From the NCBI GenBank assembly GCA_964615905.1, contig CAZTUB010000002.1:620001-684000 (forward strand): a stretch of 64,000 bases of DNA. The letters run 5' to 3'. The notes under the pieces were generated by a model that saw nothing but the letters and a program-made list of their open reading frames with translations, was not told where the DNA came from and made no database searches. The stretch comes from DATLMR01 sp964615905 (lineage in GTDB: Bacteria; Acidobacteriota; Blastocatellia; UBA7656). Of this stretch, positions 16,290 through 25,877 are shown piece after piece. The first letter of the stretch is position 1; each line of letters begins with the position of its first letter. The position numbers were made by a program, and so were the translations under genes.

Positions 16290-18386
16290 TCAAGGGATTT
16301 GTATCTTGAAAATGTCAACTTTGGTTTCCAGGCATTTCCGCAGACTAAGGTCAGATACTCCGATTGAATACCAATTGTCCGGCTTCTGGTAAAAATCGAG
16401 GCCACGGCCGATCTTTATCACCCAGCCATTATCGAGGCGAATTTCTCGATCATGTATGTTGGCGCTGAGTTGAATATCTAGAAAAACATCCAGATCGAGT
16501 AAGCTCTGTTTTAGCCAAGACAGTTTCTCTTGCATATCGGCTAGTGAAGTGTCGTCATCATAGCTCGTAATGAGGTTGATGCGCTTCAAACTCCCTGGCT
16601 TAACAAGAGTCTCACAGAATCGAACGAGATTCTGGACTTGGTGCGGCGCCCGTATGTATGGGTCCTCAATGGTAGCCTCTTTTGCTCCGCGCAGGTATGG
16701 TCCGATAATCGTCTCGTAAGTGTGGCCAGTATCTCCGTATCGAATAGTAAAGTGCTGCTCTTCCAACTCAGGCAGCCGGTGTTCGGGAGTGCTCGCAGTA
16801 GCCTGTACTGATTCTTCAATAACACTCGCTATTGAAGAACCGGGAGACGATATAGCCGGCTGGTTCTCGTATACTTCCTCAGTTATATAAGCACCATCGC
16901 CTAAAGACCTGCGCGACGGATTTTGTGTGGCCGGAGCATTCTTTGATTCTGGACAATAAACTACTACCTCCTCACCACTGGGTCTAATGTAGGACAAATT
17001 GATCTTTGCGAACTCGACATCCGGCTTTCGCTTGTTCATCTGCTCCTTGACACGACGACGACATTCTACGGCATAAGCCACATACTCCTCGAATTCTTCG
17101 TCGGTGGGAGCCGATCCAGGATGAAGAATCTTCAGCAATGAGCAGACGGTCTTCTTAATCCCTTTCTCGTCTCGCCCTTCGACCGCTTTGCCAAGTTGAA
17201 TTCGTTTGTTTACCTCCTCATAGCGGTTGGTGTGCTGGAATAGATAGTGAAATGCCTCCGCCAGATAATCCGTAATAAAGCCAAAGTCTCCCGTTAGAAG
17301 TTCACTGCTATTCTTAGGCATCTCCCACCCAGGCAGATAGCAAGCGAAGCGGTCCATGACCGCCAAGTCAAACTCTCGCGGTAAGGGTTGAAACAAATCA
17401 TACTCGGCTGAATTGACAATCTGTTCTATAGAAAGATCAATATTTCCGACGAACGCCAAACTGGCATCAGCGATCACCTCGACTCCCCGAGAGAAGCGAC
17501 CATTAGCCATGAAGTCCTTCATAATTTGGATGGTGTCAGGGTCTTTCACCTTGATACCAGCCACTTCGTCGAAAGCGACGGTGTCCCAAAAGCCGACCAG
17601 TCCAACTTTACCTCTAGCGTTGTTATAAAATAAGGTCGCCTTTGTAGCCTGGCCTCCACTCACAAGAGTCGAGTAGGGAGAGAATTCGCTGAAGAAGTAT
17701 GATTTCCCAGTGCTTCTCGGTCCCAATTCAATAAAATTGAAGTTTGGCTCGACAAGAGGAGCCAGTCGGACGACGAAGTGAAACTTGACCCGCCTAGATA
17801 ATTTAGAGGGCTCCAGACCAACCGAACGCAAGATGGCATCTATCCACTCGTCTCGCGTGAATGCGCTACGGCCTTCCGAATACTGGTTAAAATCGAACCG
17901 GCTTAACTGAATTGGCCTGAGTTCCTCGACGTAGAAGGCGTAATCATCTTCATCAACATCGTTATGCGTGATGGTAACCTCTGCCCATATTCCACCTTCA
18001 AGTAGGCGATCATTGTCTTTATAGAATTTATGATTGATAGCGATTCGTTGAGAGTTGAAGTTTTCAAGCGCTGCCCAGTGCCGTTTCTCTTTCTCAACAT
18101 ACCTGACATGTACCTTATCTATGAAACGATGTTTACCTTTAGTAGCGACTCTCGATTGGGCGGCGTTTGCTTCATCCGGGCGCACATAGTTGTCTTGCAA
18201 CGTTGCGAGCACAGCATCCATCCCCGCATCAATCTCCGTAGGGTTGTTGCTGGCGCAGTACTTGGCCAAGAGAAACTCCAGCACGAAAGTCGGAACATTA
18301 GTCCCTTTCTTGATACGGTGGAGTAAATCTTTGCGTACAACTTTGCCGTCAAACACGCTGTTAAGCTTTTGGTCTAAAGCGTCCAT
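16290..18386 (-). CDS. brxL: BrxL-like AAA+ ATPase with C-terminal MIT_C (MITD1-type) domain
   Basis: 698 residues, last gene of the minus-strand BREX-like operon; its start is 3 bp after the pglZ stop. Residues 1-480 match BrxL: the N-terminal domain, Walker A in ELGPRSTGKSYFF (about 220-230), VSGGQATKATLFYNN, Walker B in WDTVAFDEVAG (about 270) and SLAFVGNIDL. Canonical BrxL ends in a Lon-protease-like domain. Here I see a Pro/Ser-rich linker (about 490-540) and then ATIEDPYIRA, IHDREIRLDNGWVIKIGRGL and ETKVDIF. These closely resemble the C-terminal PLD-fold domain of eukaryotic MITD1 (MIT_C family), which lacks catalytic HKD residues and binds membranes or partners. BrxL is a DNA-translocating ATPase needed for phage exclusion in BREX. 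Confidence 0.88.
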   Translation of the reverse strand: MDALDQKLNSVFDGKVVRKDLLHRIKKGTNVPTFVLEFLLAKYCASNNPTEIDAGMDAVLATLQDNYVRPDEANAAQSRVATKGKHRFIDKVHVRYVEKEKRHWAALENFNSQRIAINHKFYKDNDRLLEGGIWAEVTITHNDVDEDDYAFYVEELRPIQLSRFDFNQYSEGRSAFTRDEWIDAILRSVGLEPSKLSRRVKFHFVVRLAPLVEPNFNFIELGPRSTGKSYFFSEFSPYSTLVSGGQATKATLFYNNARGKVGLVGFWDTVAFDEVAGIKVKDPDTIQIMKDFMANGRFSRGVEVIADASLAFVGNIDLSIEQIVNSAEYDLFQPLPREFDLAVMDRFACYLPGWEMPKNSSELLTGDFGFITDYLAEAFHYLFQHTNRYEEVNKRIQLGKAVEGRDEKGIKKTVCSLLKILHPGSAPTDEEFEEYVAYAVECRRRVKEQMNKRKPDVEFAKINLSYIRPSGEEVVVYCPESKNAPATQNPSRRSLGDGAYITEEVYENQPAISSPGSSIASVIEESVQATASTPEHRLPELEEQHFTIRYGDTGHTYETIIGPYLRGAKEATIEDPYIRAPHQVQNLVRFCETLVKPGSLKRINLITSYDDDTSLADMQEKLSWLKQSLLDLDVFLDIQLSANIHDREIRLDNGWVIKIGRGLDFYQKPDNWYSIGVSDLSLRKCLETKVDIFKIQIP

Positions 18387-18389
18387 GGT

Positions 18390-20912
18390 TTATACCGTAT
18401 AGTCCGTTTCTAAATTAAGGTTGCCATAGGCGGCAAGTGTCGTCGGATTAAGCGCCTTTACTGTAAACTTTCCTTCGAAATCCAACTCCATCCGAATGAC
18501 GATTTGCTTTCGTGATCCAGGAGTCAGCATGATTGTCTGGGTGGCTGCATTCACATCTCCGCCCGGCCTGGGCTCACCCACAACATTGCTTTTTTCGTCC
18601 TGCGCTTCGAGCAAAATCTCTATCTCACTTCCTTGTGAGAACAGGTCGTCTGTGAATAAAGCCACTTCAATAACGGGCAGGCGAGTTGTTACCTTCTTCG
18701 CACCGCCCTTGTAAGATAGCTCTACTTTGAATTGTCGTTTTTCTGCCTGCGCGCCCGATTCCAATCGTACAACCAGGACGGGAACAACGGCTTCTGCCAG
18801 AGAAGCGCCACCGTGAAAATAAAGATGCCCAGCCCGATAGGGAGCCATGCTCCTCGGCCCAGCGCATTGAGCAAAGGAGCCGCGAATCCCAAGTTTCTCG
18901 GCAGCAACGGCAAAGTTATGGCTATCGGCCACACCATCGCCAAGCATGATGCGGTCGTGAGCCTTGACCGGCCAGTTGCCCTGTGGCTTTACGCACACGT
19001 CGCCAGCCTCAGCCTGAGCATTGAGAAAAAAGCCATGATCGGTAGCGATTACTGCCTCGGAGAAGGCCATCTCGCGCAGCTTGTGCAGTGCGACGCGGAT
19101 CAGTTTGAGGGTGCCTGGAATTAAACTCAGTGTCGTTTCCGGGTTATTTTCGAGCTGGCTATCGATCTCTGTGCTGCGCAATACGAGTAGATCAACCGTA
19201 GGAGCAAGTTTGATTTTCCTTCGCACAAAATCACTTAGCGACATCTCCTCAAAGCGATCACCGAGACGTTTGCGGAAAACATCCATGCGTTGACTGACAT
19301 TGGTAACGAGCATGTCTGCGAGCTTCGGCACCAGTGAGCCGGATACATTCTCAATAGACAGCTCGGTCTTCGCTCCTGGCAAAAGACTCGCCATACCGAC
19401 GGGAGTTATTGTCGGTAGTTGAGCATAAGCCGTGTGTAATTCTACCTGACCATCTTCAGAGATCAGTTTCTCAAGCTCAACCCCGAGTTCATAGCGTAGA
19501 GCATCTATCATCAAATAGGCGATCTTCCTACCGCGCTCCCTAACACTTTCGGCGACAAACTGGTCGTAAACGTCAGCATTCGCGAGCCGCTCGGCGGGAG
19601 GCCAGCCGGCGCTCTCAAGATGCTTGATGAAAATCCCCTGAACCTTTTCAACTAACCTCCGATATCGGGCTCTAGCATGCTCAACAACATCATGCAGTAA
19701 TCCATGCGGGTCCAGAAAGTCACCAACTGCCTGCTCGAATTCACGCTGCAAACGATCAGCCTCGCGCAGGCTAGTGACATAGAAATCGAGCAAGCTTGCC
19801 TGTGTGCGGGAGTGGTCCGGCAATTGGCGCTCGAAATCGTCACATGCTTCAACGAGATTCAACGCCGCCTGCACCAATCCCCATTGCCCCTGGCTTTCCC
19901 CCTTGCCGCGCCATACCGAATTCCCATGCTTGCTCAAAACCTGACGAGTCAGATTCGCATCATCCTTGAGCAGACCCTTGATGGCGCGGTGCAAGAAGGT
20001 GCGTTCCTCAAATTGAAAGGTGTCTCTCTTCCCGAGGTCCTCAATGCCGCCACATACTTCTGAAAGATTAAGCTCCGATTCAACGGCCTCGGCCTTTTGA
20101 ATGTAGGTCGCTCTTGTGCGGAGGTCATTCCGAAATCGCTCGCACAGGTCATTAACTAGAAGTGCGGCCTCTTTAGATGCACGCGGAACACCGGCGAGGG
20201 CAGCGGGCAGCGGCACTGGCAGATCAAAAACAAATTCGCTGAACAGCAGAAAGCGCCACAATTCATATGCCAGCGCCCCCAAGCTCTTTGCCCGAGTCTT
20301 GACCTCCATGCCAAGAGTCGCGCGCAAGAACTCACGCGCTTCCTTGATCCAGCCTTCCTGGTTTTTCAATGCTGTGGACTGATCGGTTGATGGAGCGAGC
20401 AGCGCAGCCAGAATGTCCTGCGCTGATTCGACATTGAGCGACGCCCGCAACTGTGGCCAGCGCAGGCCGCCGCCTATCGCATCAATGACGGCGAATGGCG
20501 GGGAAGTGTTCTCTTCGAAGACGCGCCGAATCTCTGCGGCATGGTCCGGTTTAGCGCGCAGGCAAAGATTCTGGTACTCGTCTCCATCATTTTCAGGAAA
20601 GACGGCCCCGCATTCCGCATACACCGCGAACGGGTCTATCTCTTTCTGCTCATCGGTGTCGGGCCTTTTGGCTGGCACATAAACCAGCAGGGCTTTGATT
20701 GAGGCATTTGCATCTCCTAGTTCTCGCAAAGCGCCAATCGCTGCGGCCCGGCTTTCGAGGCTGCTCTCCGTAGCATCAACCACCTTTACCTTATCACTGG
20801 CTATCGCCAGGCATAGCTCACGATAGCGGCGCTCCGGGTCATACACAACCAAACATCCATGCTGTAGACGCGGGCTAATGATGCGCTCTCTGATAAAATC
20901 AGCAATCTGCAT
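18390..20912 (-). CDS. pglZ: BREX alkaline-phosphatase-superfamily protein PglZ
   Basis: 840 residues, close to the usual BREX-1 PglZ length. The central phosphatase-like domain shows YLMIDALRYELG (about 470), QLPTITPVGMASLLPGAK, the metal-site-like IATDHGFF (about 625) and HLYFHGGASLAEAVVPVLVV (about 710). The N-terminal ~400 residues are helical and interact with other BREX proteins in characterised systems. The C-terminal ~100 residues are a beta-rich domain. PglZ is the signature protein of BREX and is required for host methylation and exclusion in BREX-1. It lies 40 bp downstream of pglX. Confidence 0.95.
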   Translation of the reverse strand: MQIADFIRERIISPRLQHGCLVVYDPERRYRELCLAIASDKVKVVDATESSLESRAAAIGALRELGDANASIKALLVYVPAKRPDTDEQKEIDPFAVYAECGAVFPENDGDEYQNLCLRAKPDHAAEIRRVFEENTSPPFAVIDAIGGGLRWPQLRASLNVESAQDILAALLAPSTDQSTALKNQEGWIKEAREFLRATLGMEVKTRAKSLGALAYELWRFLLFSEFVFDLPVPLPAALAGVPRASKEAALLVNDLCERFRNDLRTRATYIQKAEAVESELNLSEVCGGIEDLGKRDTFQFEERTFLHRAIKGLLKDDANLTRQVLSKHGNSVWRGKGESQGQWGLVQAALNLVEACDDFERQLPDHSRTQASLLDFYVTSLREADRLQREFEQAVGDFLDPHGLLHDVVEHARARYRRLVEKVQGIFIKHLESAGWPPAERLANADVYDQFVAESVRERGRKIAYLMIDALRYELGVELEKLISEDGQVELHTAYAQLPTITPVGMASLLPGAKTELSIENVSGSLVPKLADMLVTNVSQRMDVFRKRLGDRFEEMSLSDFVRRKIKLAPTVDLLVLRSTEIDSQLENNPETTLSLIPGTLKLIRVALHKLREMAFSEAVIATDHGFFLNAQAEAGDVCVKPQGNWPVKAHDRIMLGDGVADSHNFAVAAEKLGIRGSFAQCAGPRSMAPYRAGHLYFHGGASLAEAVVPVLVVRLESGAQAEKRQFKVELSYKGGAKKVTTRLPVIEVALFTDDLFSQGSEIEILLEAQDEKSNVVGEPRPGGDVNAATQTIMLTPGSRKQIVIRMELDFEGKFTVKALNPTTLAAYGNLNLETDYTV

Positions 20913-20952
20913 ATAATCTATCCGTTAATGCAACTGTGTGGCTCATAGGCCG

Positions 20953-23900
20953 TCAAGCCGACTTTCCTATCGAAGCGCTTCGTTGGCGCGCGATTTCGTT
21001 TGTTACTTCAATCTTCGGGTCTTCGCGTCTGCGCCACGCCTCGGAAGAATGCTGGACCCAAAAGAAGGGGCGAACTTGGTGGTGTTCTGCAAGCGTTACG
21101 TCCAACGCACTCTTATCAATTACACGATCAGGCCAAAGCGACAAGGCGATTGCCAGCTCATCGTGATTACCCGCAGCTATCTCTGCCCAGAATTTGGCGA
21201 ATGGTTCAGAGCGTGGGACGAGCGCGGATTCTAGTTGATGCGCCAGATCGGCACAGCCCTTGGCAGTGATACTTTTCACGAAGCGTTCGCGGGCGGCTTT
21301 GGTGCGCTGTTTCGGCAATTGTAGATCCAATCGCCTGGCCAGCGTCGGGTCTGCAAAACACTTTTCGGCGACGCGCTGCGGGTACAAGAGGAGCGCGGCT
21401 TCATGATCGTCCCAATCGCCTTCCGCGAGGTGGCGTAGAACTTCATCGGCGTTGATCGCGGCGGCGTCCCCTTCGGCTAATGCCGCGAGTAGCGTCTTAA
21501 CCCGGTCTCTGGCATCAGAACGCTGTCGCCGCTTCTGTTCGGCAATCTCAGAGTCGGGAGCGTTTAATACGCGCCAGCGGTCGCCGTCTTCGACCCAGAA
21601 TAAATCTTCGAGTCCGTGAGCGATAGCTAGGCTGCGGTCCTTCGCGCATTTCGGGACGACGCGCTCAGGCCAGATAGGCATCGCTAGATGCGCCCAATCG
21701 TAGTCACCTTTTTCGAGCGCAACCCAGGTCTCTTTCAATGTTTTCTGCCATTTTGGTAGGCGGAACAATTTCCACAGCGGAGCGGCGGTAATCTGCACGC
21801 CATCATTAAGGTTTGGACGCCAGGGCAGCTTCGCCAAACGCAACAACTCGTCGCGCAGTTCTTGTAGCTCAAGCTCAAGGTCCTGCAACCGCTCAAACTC
21901 TTTCTCTTCGGCGCGCGAGCGGTTGGCGCTCGTGCGAAGTTTGTTGAGCGTTTCGCTCGTATCGCGCAGCTTCGGCCCGACGAAATCGTTGACGCATGAG
22001 TAGAGCGTCTGATCGTTCAGGCGATGGTAATAGAGCCAGAGTGTATAAGCGCCTGACGCGGTTGATAGCGGCCAGTAGATTGGAGCTTGGCGGCGGCTCT
22101 TCGAGTAGCGTTTGAGGTGGTCTGCGAAAAAGGCGGCCGGCTTGCGGAAGAATTCGCGGAGCATGCGGACGCCGAGAATTTCACAGGCTTCCTGTTCAAT
22201 AGCATTAGCGCGATCTTTCCAGATGACGTGCATAGCTTCTTGCAGGCGGCTTTCGATGTCTTCCGGGTGACCTTGATCGTCAACGAGAATGCCAGGCCAC
22301 GAAATGCGCAGCGAGTAGGTGTCTGGCACGTCCTTTGGTTCGACTGGAAGCCCTTGATCGTTCTGCAACATCCCCGGCGGACAGACCGGCAGCGGCGCAA
22401 ACGGATCGGGCAACTCCGGCGCAATCTTTTCACCAGTGGCGAAACGAATGTCCCAACGGCCAAACACCATGCCAAGCGCCAGGCTCACCAAGAGGTCCGA
22501 AGCTGTTCCTTCTTGTGGTCGTGAGAAATTGCGCTCTAAGAAAAGATATCGTTGCCGTCTGAATAACAAAACCTCGGCTTCACTTGCACCATAAGCCGTC
22601 CAGACTGCTTCATCAATCCTATCCTCCACCTGACCCAAAGCAGTGACATCTCCCACCTGCTTCTGCAATTCACGACCAAAATGAAAGAAAGGCCCAGTTT
22701 CGTCATAAGAGGAGTCGATTTGACGAATACGAGTAGCAGCGGCTGTCAAGCTAGACATGTCCTTCACCCATTGGTCATCTAGCCTAGGGATCGGCACCAG
22801 CTTTAGAGCCGAAACGTGCCATTGTCGCCCATCTGTCATCATCCGCATGAAGTCTTCTACGGCCGATGAATTCAGGAATCCCAACAATGCCATGGTACTA
22901 ATCCTATCACGCGGAAAAAGCACAGGGCCTTTCATATCATAGATAGAATCAGGAGGATGAATGCGGAACTTCAAGCTGGCGTCATTGACCTGCGAATATG
23001 TGATTCCTGGAAGTCCGAACGTATCTTCGTTTTTAATCGTTCTTGAGGCTGAACCATACTCTTGCGCGGCATTCGCTTTCATCTCATGACATGCATGAGC
23101 AGATCGGACATACAGCGACTCGTCCGATATAAACGATACTGGCTCCCCGCCCTTTGAATAGAATGAGAACCCGCTGTGCCTGGCCCGAAGCTCGCAAAGG
23201 AGGCGAAGGAAGCGAAAATTATTGCCTGTCGCTATTCCTTGTCTGATATCCGCTATAGAGTTCAATTTCCCTAGCGTTGAGAGCCGTTGAGCTAAAGATT
23301 CTGGAATCCAATAGGCGATGGCAGACGATGGTAAGATGGAGAAGTAATCCAGCGGCCTGACGAATATATCTTCGTCCTGCGCGCCGATTCTACACTTATC
23401 CAAAAGCATGCGAAGCTTTAGCTCACGATCATTAATGTTGCCAATTCTGATACAGACCAATTGGTCATCGCCTTTCTGCTTAAACACGTAACAAGCGGTG
23501 CGAATAGTCGCGCCATCAAGAACATCTTTACCAAGATCTACCAGCAAGCTCAATGGAGTTCGCTTGATATAGTACTCGTTCCGAAGGTCTACCATTGTCC
23601 CAATGAACAGTCCAGTTCTAGGGAGAATCGCTCCGATTAACCCGCCTTCGCTTCGTAGGAGATGCATGCGTTCCACAAACATCGCATAAATATCTCGGCC
23701 TGAGTTAGAGTAAAGTTCTTTCGCTTCGGCAAAGGCTTCAGAAGGACTGCCAAACGGCGGATTCATTAGCACTACATCATAACGTTTGCGGCAGATGTCT
23801 ATAAGTGCAAAGCCCTGCGCGGCGTCTTCGGCAAACAGGCGACGCTGATAGCCGCCCTCCTCAACCTCTTCCGCATAGGCTTTCAGCGCAACGTAGATGC

Positions 23901-25872
23901 GTCCTTCCGCTTCTTGCCAGAACTTCTCGTCCGTGATGCCGCTGATTTCGAAGCCAAATCGCTGTTGCTCAGGCTTTGCCAATTCCGGAAACAAGTTGGC
24001 CTGTTCGCCCTTCGGGCGCTCGATCCATTTCTGCTTCGCTTCGTTGACGGCAGCGGCAATCTCTTCTTCGATCTTCAACAGCGAGCCCGCTTCGCCAGCC
24101 AACTTCATCTCTTCAAAGACGCGTCGTACAAGTTGTCCGAGCAAGTGGTCTTCAGCTGTCGCCGAAAAATGCTTCTCAATGAACTCATTCAATAACGATT
24201 CTTCGCCCGGCATCGGCTCTGCGCGGACGACGTTCGAGCGGCGAATCTGTGGGCGCTGCTTCGGCTTAACACCCTGTTGCTGCCACGCTCGTTGCGCCCT
24301 GAGCCACAGACTCAGCCCGGCTATCTGCACGGCGCGCGGATCAATGTCTATACCGTGAATGTTATGCTCAACAATCAAGCGCGGCACATCGCGCAAGAAT
24401 GCTTGCTTATCCGAATAACTCTCGTGCAAAGGCTTCATCTCAGAGGAGCGGCTGAAAACATCTGCGCCCTTCTTATATTCAATGTTCCAAGCCTCTTCAT
24501 AAATCTTTTCAAGCAGATCAAAGGCATAAAGACCAAAGTGCATTGAGCCACAGGCCGGATCGAGTATACGAATCTCTCGCGGGTCCTTCATCGGGCGATA
24601 AGGAATGTAAACCGGCTGCTTAAGCAGTTCCTCTTGCGAGAGATTTTCAGGTGCAGGTCGCTGGGCTACTTCAACAAATTTCGCCCACAACTTCTTCCAG
24701 GGTTCTATGGAGTAAGCTCCGCCTCCATCGTTTAAAGTAAAGTCGCATAGGGCCGCCCACATCATCAGAAGACTCTCATCATCCTCATTGGGATGGCCGC
24801 TGATTACATCGTGAATCAAGCGGGTGAGGCGATTATCACTCTGGGAGTGATATGCCTCATTCATGATCTTTGGAAATTGATCCGGCGGGATAGCAAGGGA
24901 AATCCACCGCGACATCGGTCCATCGTCGGGTAACGCAGATAACTCTCCACGGTAGGCAGTCTCAATCACCTGAGGAAGAGATTCTTGCTTTTCCTCAGAG
25001 GTACCGAAGATCGCGCTATAAGCCTGTATGGGATCACCTAAGAAAATCTCGCTTGGCCTGCGCACCAGGTAACGGCACTGGTCCACAAGCTGCGTCTCGC
25101 CGCGGGCCATCTCATACCAGATGCGGCCAAGCGTGTTGTCGGTCAGGAACTCAACGACGTAGCGCGGCGTGAAGAATTGATTGCGGACGGCAAGCTCGCG
25201 GCTGTTGCGCGGAGCCGCCGACTCGTCGCGCATCTTTTTCCGCTCTTCTTTCGAGTTGAAGTATTGATAAATCCAGCCGATGGTTTCGTCTTCGGCCCAC
25301 AGCGGCGCAATCTCAGCATCGTTGATCAACCCAAGCAGTTCAAGCAGCGCGGCTTCGCGTGGAAACAATCTCCCGAAATGAGAAAAACGGTCGAACAAGA
25401 CTTTGAGATCAAGCCCAAGCTCATCAAACAGGCTGAACAAGTAGCTTCGATACGCATCACCGGTTTCGCCGAGCCCTGCAGCGGCGAGCCGCGCGTAAAG
25501 TTGAAAGCCTTTTGATTTGTAGCCACTAGCAAGGGATTCTATGAGCAGGTCGCGCGCTTCGGCCATGCGAATTGCTGCCAGACGATTGAGCACCGTAAAC
25601 GCCTGTTCGCGCACAATGCGGTCGAGCGCTTCGCGAGCGCCGCCTGACGGGCTTGTAGCCAGATAATGCGCCAGCGTATCTCTCAGAATACGCGCCGTCT
25701 CGCGGCGGCTATCGTCCAGGCGGCTCAAGCTGTCTATCGGCGACACGTTCCCAGAAATCGGATCGAGTCCATATTCGTTTTGCAGTTGCCGAGTGAATTC
25801 TTCTGTGAGCACTTTGCGCGCGTCGCTCACAAAGCGTTGTAGACGATTCCTGGTTGCTTGATCGAATGCCAT
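20953..25872 (-). CDS. pglX: PglX-type adenine-specific DNA methyltransferase (enlarged)
   Basis: 1639 residues, against ~1200 for canonical BREX-1 PglX. The SAM-binding motif I is ILDPACGSMHFGLYAF (about 437) and the catalytic motif IV is VVLMNPPFGSP (about 704), as in Eco57I-like N6-adenine methylases. FFTPRYVVEFLTDNTLG precedes motif I. Target recognition is probably in residues ~850-1100. The C-terminal ~250 residues contain three copies of a unit, G(D/N)xDxxxxA followed by WPxRVxxK, starting near 1388, 1484 and 1566. PglX methylates host DNA so that BREX distinguishes self. The ATG follows AAGGATT and sits 5 bp after the brxC-like stop. Confidence 0.93.
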   Translation of the reverse strand: MAFDQATRNRLQRFVSDARKVLTEEFTRQLQNEYGLDPISGNVSPIDSLSRLDDSRRETARILRDTLAHYLATSPSGGAREALDRIVREQAFTVLNRLAAIRMAEARDLLIESLASGYKSKGFQLYARLAAAGLGETGDAYRSYLFSLFDELGLDLKVLFDRFSHFGRLFPREAALLELLGLINDAEIAPLWAEDETIGWIYQYFNSKEERKKMRDESAAPRNSRELAVRNQFFTPRYVVEFLTDNTLGRIWYEMARGETQLVDQCRYLVRRPSEIFLGDPIQAYSAIFGTSEEKQESLPQVIETAYRGELSALPDDGPMSRWISLAIPPDQFPKIMNEAYHSQSDNRLTRLIHDVISGHPNEDDESLLMMWAALCDFTLNDGGGAYSIEPWKKLWAKFVEVAQRPAPENLSQEELLKQPVYIPYRPMKDPREIRILDPACGSMHFGLYAFDLLEKIYEEAWNIEYKKGADVFSRSSEMKPLHESYSDKQAFLRDVPRLIVEHNIHGIDIDPRAVQIAGLSLWLRAQRAWQQQGVKPKQRPQIRRSNVVRAEPMPGEESLLNEFIEKHFSATAEDHLLGQLVRRVFEEMKLAGEAGSLLKIEEEIAAAVNEAKQKWIERPKGEQANLFPELAKPEQQRFGFEISGITDEKFWQEAEGRIYVALKAYAEEVEEGGYQRRLFAEDAAQGFALIDICRKRYDVVLMNPPFGSPSEAFAEAKELYSNSGRDIYAMFVERMHLLRSEGGLIGAILPRTGLFIGTMVDLRNEYYIKRTPLSLLVDLGKDVLDGATIRTACYVFKQKGDDQLVCIRIGNINDRELKLRMLLDKCRIGAQDEDIFVRPLDYFSILPSSAIAYWIPESLAQRLSTLGKLNSIADIRQGIATGNNFRFLRLLCELRARHSGFSFYSKGGEPVSFISDESLYVRSAHACHEMKANAAQEYGSASRTIKNEDTFGLPGITYSQVNDASLKFRIHPPDSIYDMKGPVLFPRDRISTMALLGFLNSSAVEDFMRMMTDGRQWHVSALKLVPIPRLDDQWVKDMSSLTAAATRIRQIDSSYDETGPFFHFGRELQKQVGDVTALGQVEDRIDEAVWTAYGASEAEVLLFRRQRYLFLERNFSRPQEGTASDLLVSLALGMVFGRWDIRFATGEKIAPELPDPFAPLPVCPPGMLQNDQGLPVEPKDVPDTYSLRISWPGILVDDQGHPEDIESRLQEAMHVIWKDRANAIEQEACEILGVRMLREFFRKPAAFFADHLKRYSKSRRQAPIYWPLSTASGAYTLWLYYHRLNDQTLYSCVNDFVGPKLRDTSETLNKLRTSANRSRAEEKEFERLQDLELELQELRDELLRLAKLPWRPNLNDGVQITAAPLWKLFRLPKWQKTLKETWVALEKGDYDWAHLAMPIWPERVVPKCAKDRSLAIAHGLEDLFWVEDGDRWRVLNAPDSEIAEQKRRQRSDARDRVKTLLAALAEGDAAAINADEVLRHLAEGDWDDHEAALLLYPQRVAEKCFADPTLARRLDLQLPKQRTKAARERFVKSITAKGCADLAHQLESALVPRSEPFAKFWAEIAAGNHDELAIALSLWPDRVIDKSALDVTLAEHHQVRPFFWVQHSSEAWRRREDPKIEVTNEIARQRSASIGKSA

Positions 25873-25877
25873 AATCC

